A stretch of 64,000 nt of DNA, taken from contig NZ_JAGIBI010000007.1 in assembly GCF_017744395.1 (NCBI RefSeq), forward strand, positions 62,001-126,000. The letters run 5' to 3'. Below the pieces are notes generated by a model. It made no database searches. It was not told where the DNA came from and saw only the letters and a list, made by a program, of their open reading frames with translations. Of the stretch, positions 63,746-64,000 are shown in pieces. This stretch comes from Herbaspirillum sp. GTDB taxonomy: Bacteria; Pseudomonadota; Gammaproteobacteria; Burkholderiales; Burkholderiaceae_D. Position 1 is the first letter of the stretch; each line of letters starts with the position of its first letter. Both the position numbers and the translations under genes were made by a program.

Positions 63746-64000
63746 GATCGACTCGCGCCGCCAGCGCCATCGAGCGCCTCAACAAGCGTGCGGCCACCAG
63801 GCAGTATTCGATGCTGCGCACGTCGGATGAGCGTTTCCAGCTGATCCAGCGCGTGGCCGGCCAGCCGATGGAGAAATTGAGCGAGGCGCTGGAACTGGAC
63901 GACTTCGTCGCCTTCGTCAACGCCTACGGGCCGCAGACGCCCAAGCGGGTGAGCAAGCTGGATGCGCAGTTCGAGAAGAACATGCGCAACAAGAAAGAAG
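63742..64000 (+). CDS. Hypothetical protein, 3' truncated by window
   Basis: Opens at ATG 63742 on an ATGA overlap with the acetyltransferase gene and stays open to the window end (86 codons). Basic, helical start (STRAASAIERLNKRAATRQ) with no signal peptide; QLIQRVAGQPMEKLSEALELDDF follows. No family recognised. The overlap supports translation coupling. Confidence 0.6.
   Translation, partial: MRSTRAASAIERLNKRAATRQYSMLRTSDERFQLIQRVAGQPMEKLSEALELDDFVAFVNAYGPQTPKRVSKLDAQFEKNMRNKKE

Overview
The window is GC-rich, densely coded DNA from a betaproteobacterium of the Burkholderiales, most like Herbaspirillum or another Oxalobacteraceae. This placement is an inference from gene content and protein character (glnA-ntrBC with sigma-54 control, a full isc operon, a two-gene selD/selU unit, Ala/Pro-tailed chemoreceptors, DUF1501/DUF1800 pair); no rRNA is present to confirm it. 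There is no IS element, prophage, integrase or CRISPR array, so this looks like core chromosome with a few accessory blocks.

Layout. 1-1730: two M20 metallopeptidases/amidohydrolases. 1731-4473: a gene-poor stretch with a small membrane protein, a DUF2026-like protein, two look-alike putative small RNAs with a GTCTCCTC-TACCT 5' motif, and three ~92-bp repeats that each carry a convergent pair of DnaA-box-like 9-mers next to a 24-bp palindrome. 4474-10977: two divergent zinc-starvation-type operons (DUF3299/FtsX permease/ABC ATPase/DUF2796 leftwards; znuCBA rightwards) around a shared bidirectional promoter with two TGCAAC-N3-GTTGC elements. 11048-18257: ABM monooxygenase, GcvA-like LysR regulator, a candidate structured RNA, a dCache chemoreceptor, a uracil-DNA glycosylase relative with a damaged catalytic motif, and uvrB. 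18532-23561: aromatic aminotransferase, two identical tRNA-Asn genes, selD-selU, and a convergent permease.

23900-30928: a D-galactarate/D-glucarate catabolic block (transporter, galactarate dehydratase, chemoreceptor, KdgD, FadR-type repressor) with the same 13-mer in the transporter and kdgD promoters. 31201-37567: iscR-iscS-iscU-iscA-hscB-[LysE exporter]-hscA-fdx-iscX, preceded by two tandem type-1 IscR sites. 37647-40543: DUF1501/DUF1800 pair. 40726-46141: a chaperone-usher fimbrial operon with DUF1120-type subunits, divergent from a three-gene signalling set (REC plus degenerate EAL; NarL-type regulator; REC-HPt) that resembles the Pseudomonas Roc systems for cup fimbriae. 49267-54878: rhodanese, then glnA (sigma-54 promoter plus two NtrC sites), DUF4124-like protein, ntrB, ntrC. 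54975-63141: MHS transporter, prpR, a perfect -24/-12 promoter, prpB, prpC, an MliC-like lipoprotein and prpE; the methylcitrate dehydratase gene is not here. 63239-64000: GNAT acetyltransferase and a truncated unknown gene.

The main themes are starvation and metal control (Zur-type, IscR, NtrC), carbon-acid catabolism (galactarate, propionate) and surface adhesion. The most unusual structures are the DnaA-box repeat cluster, the sRNA pair, and the Roc-like fimbrial control set with a non-catalytic EAL domain.
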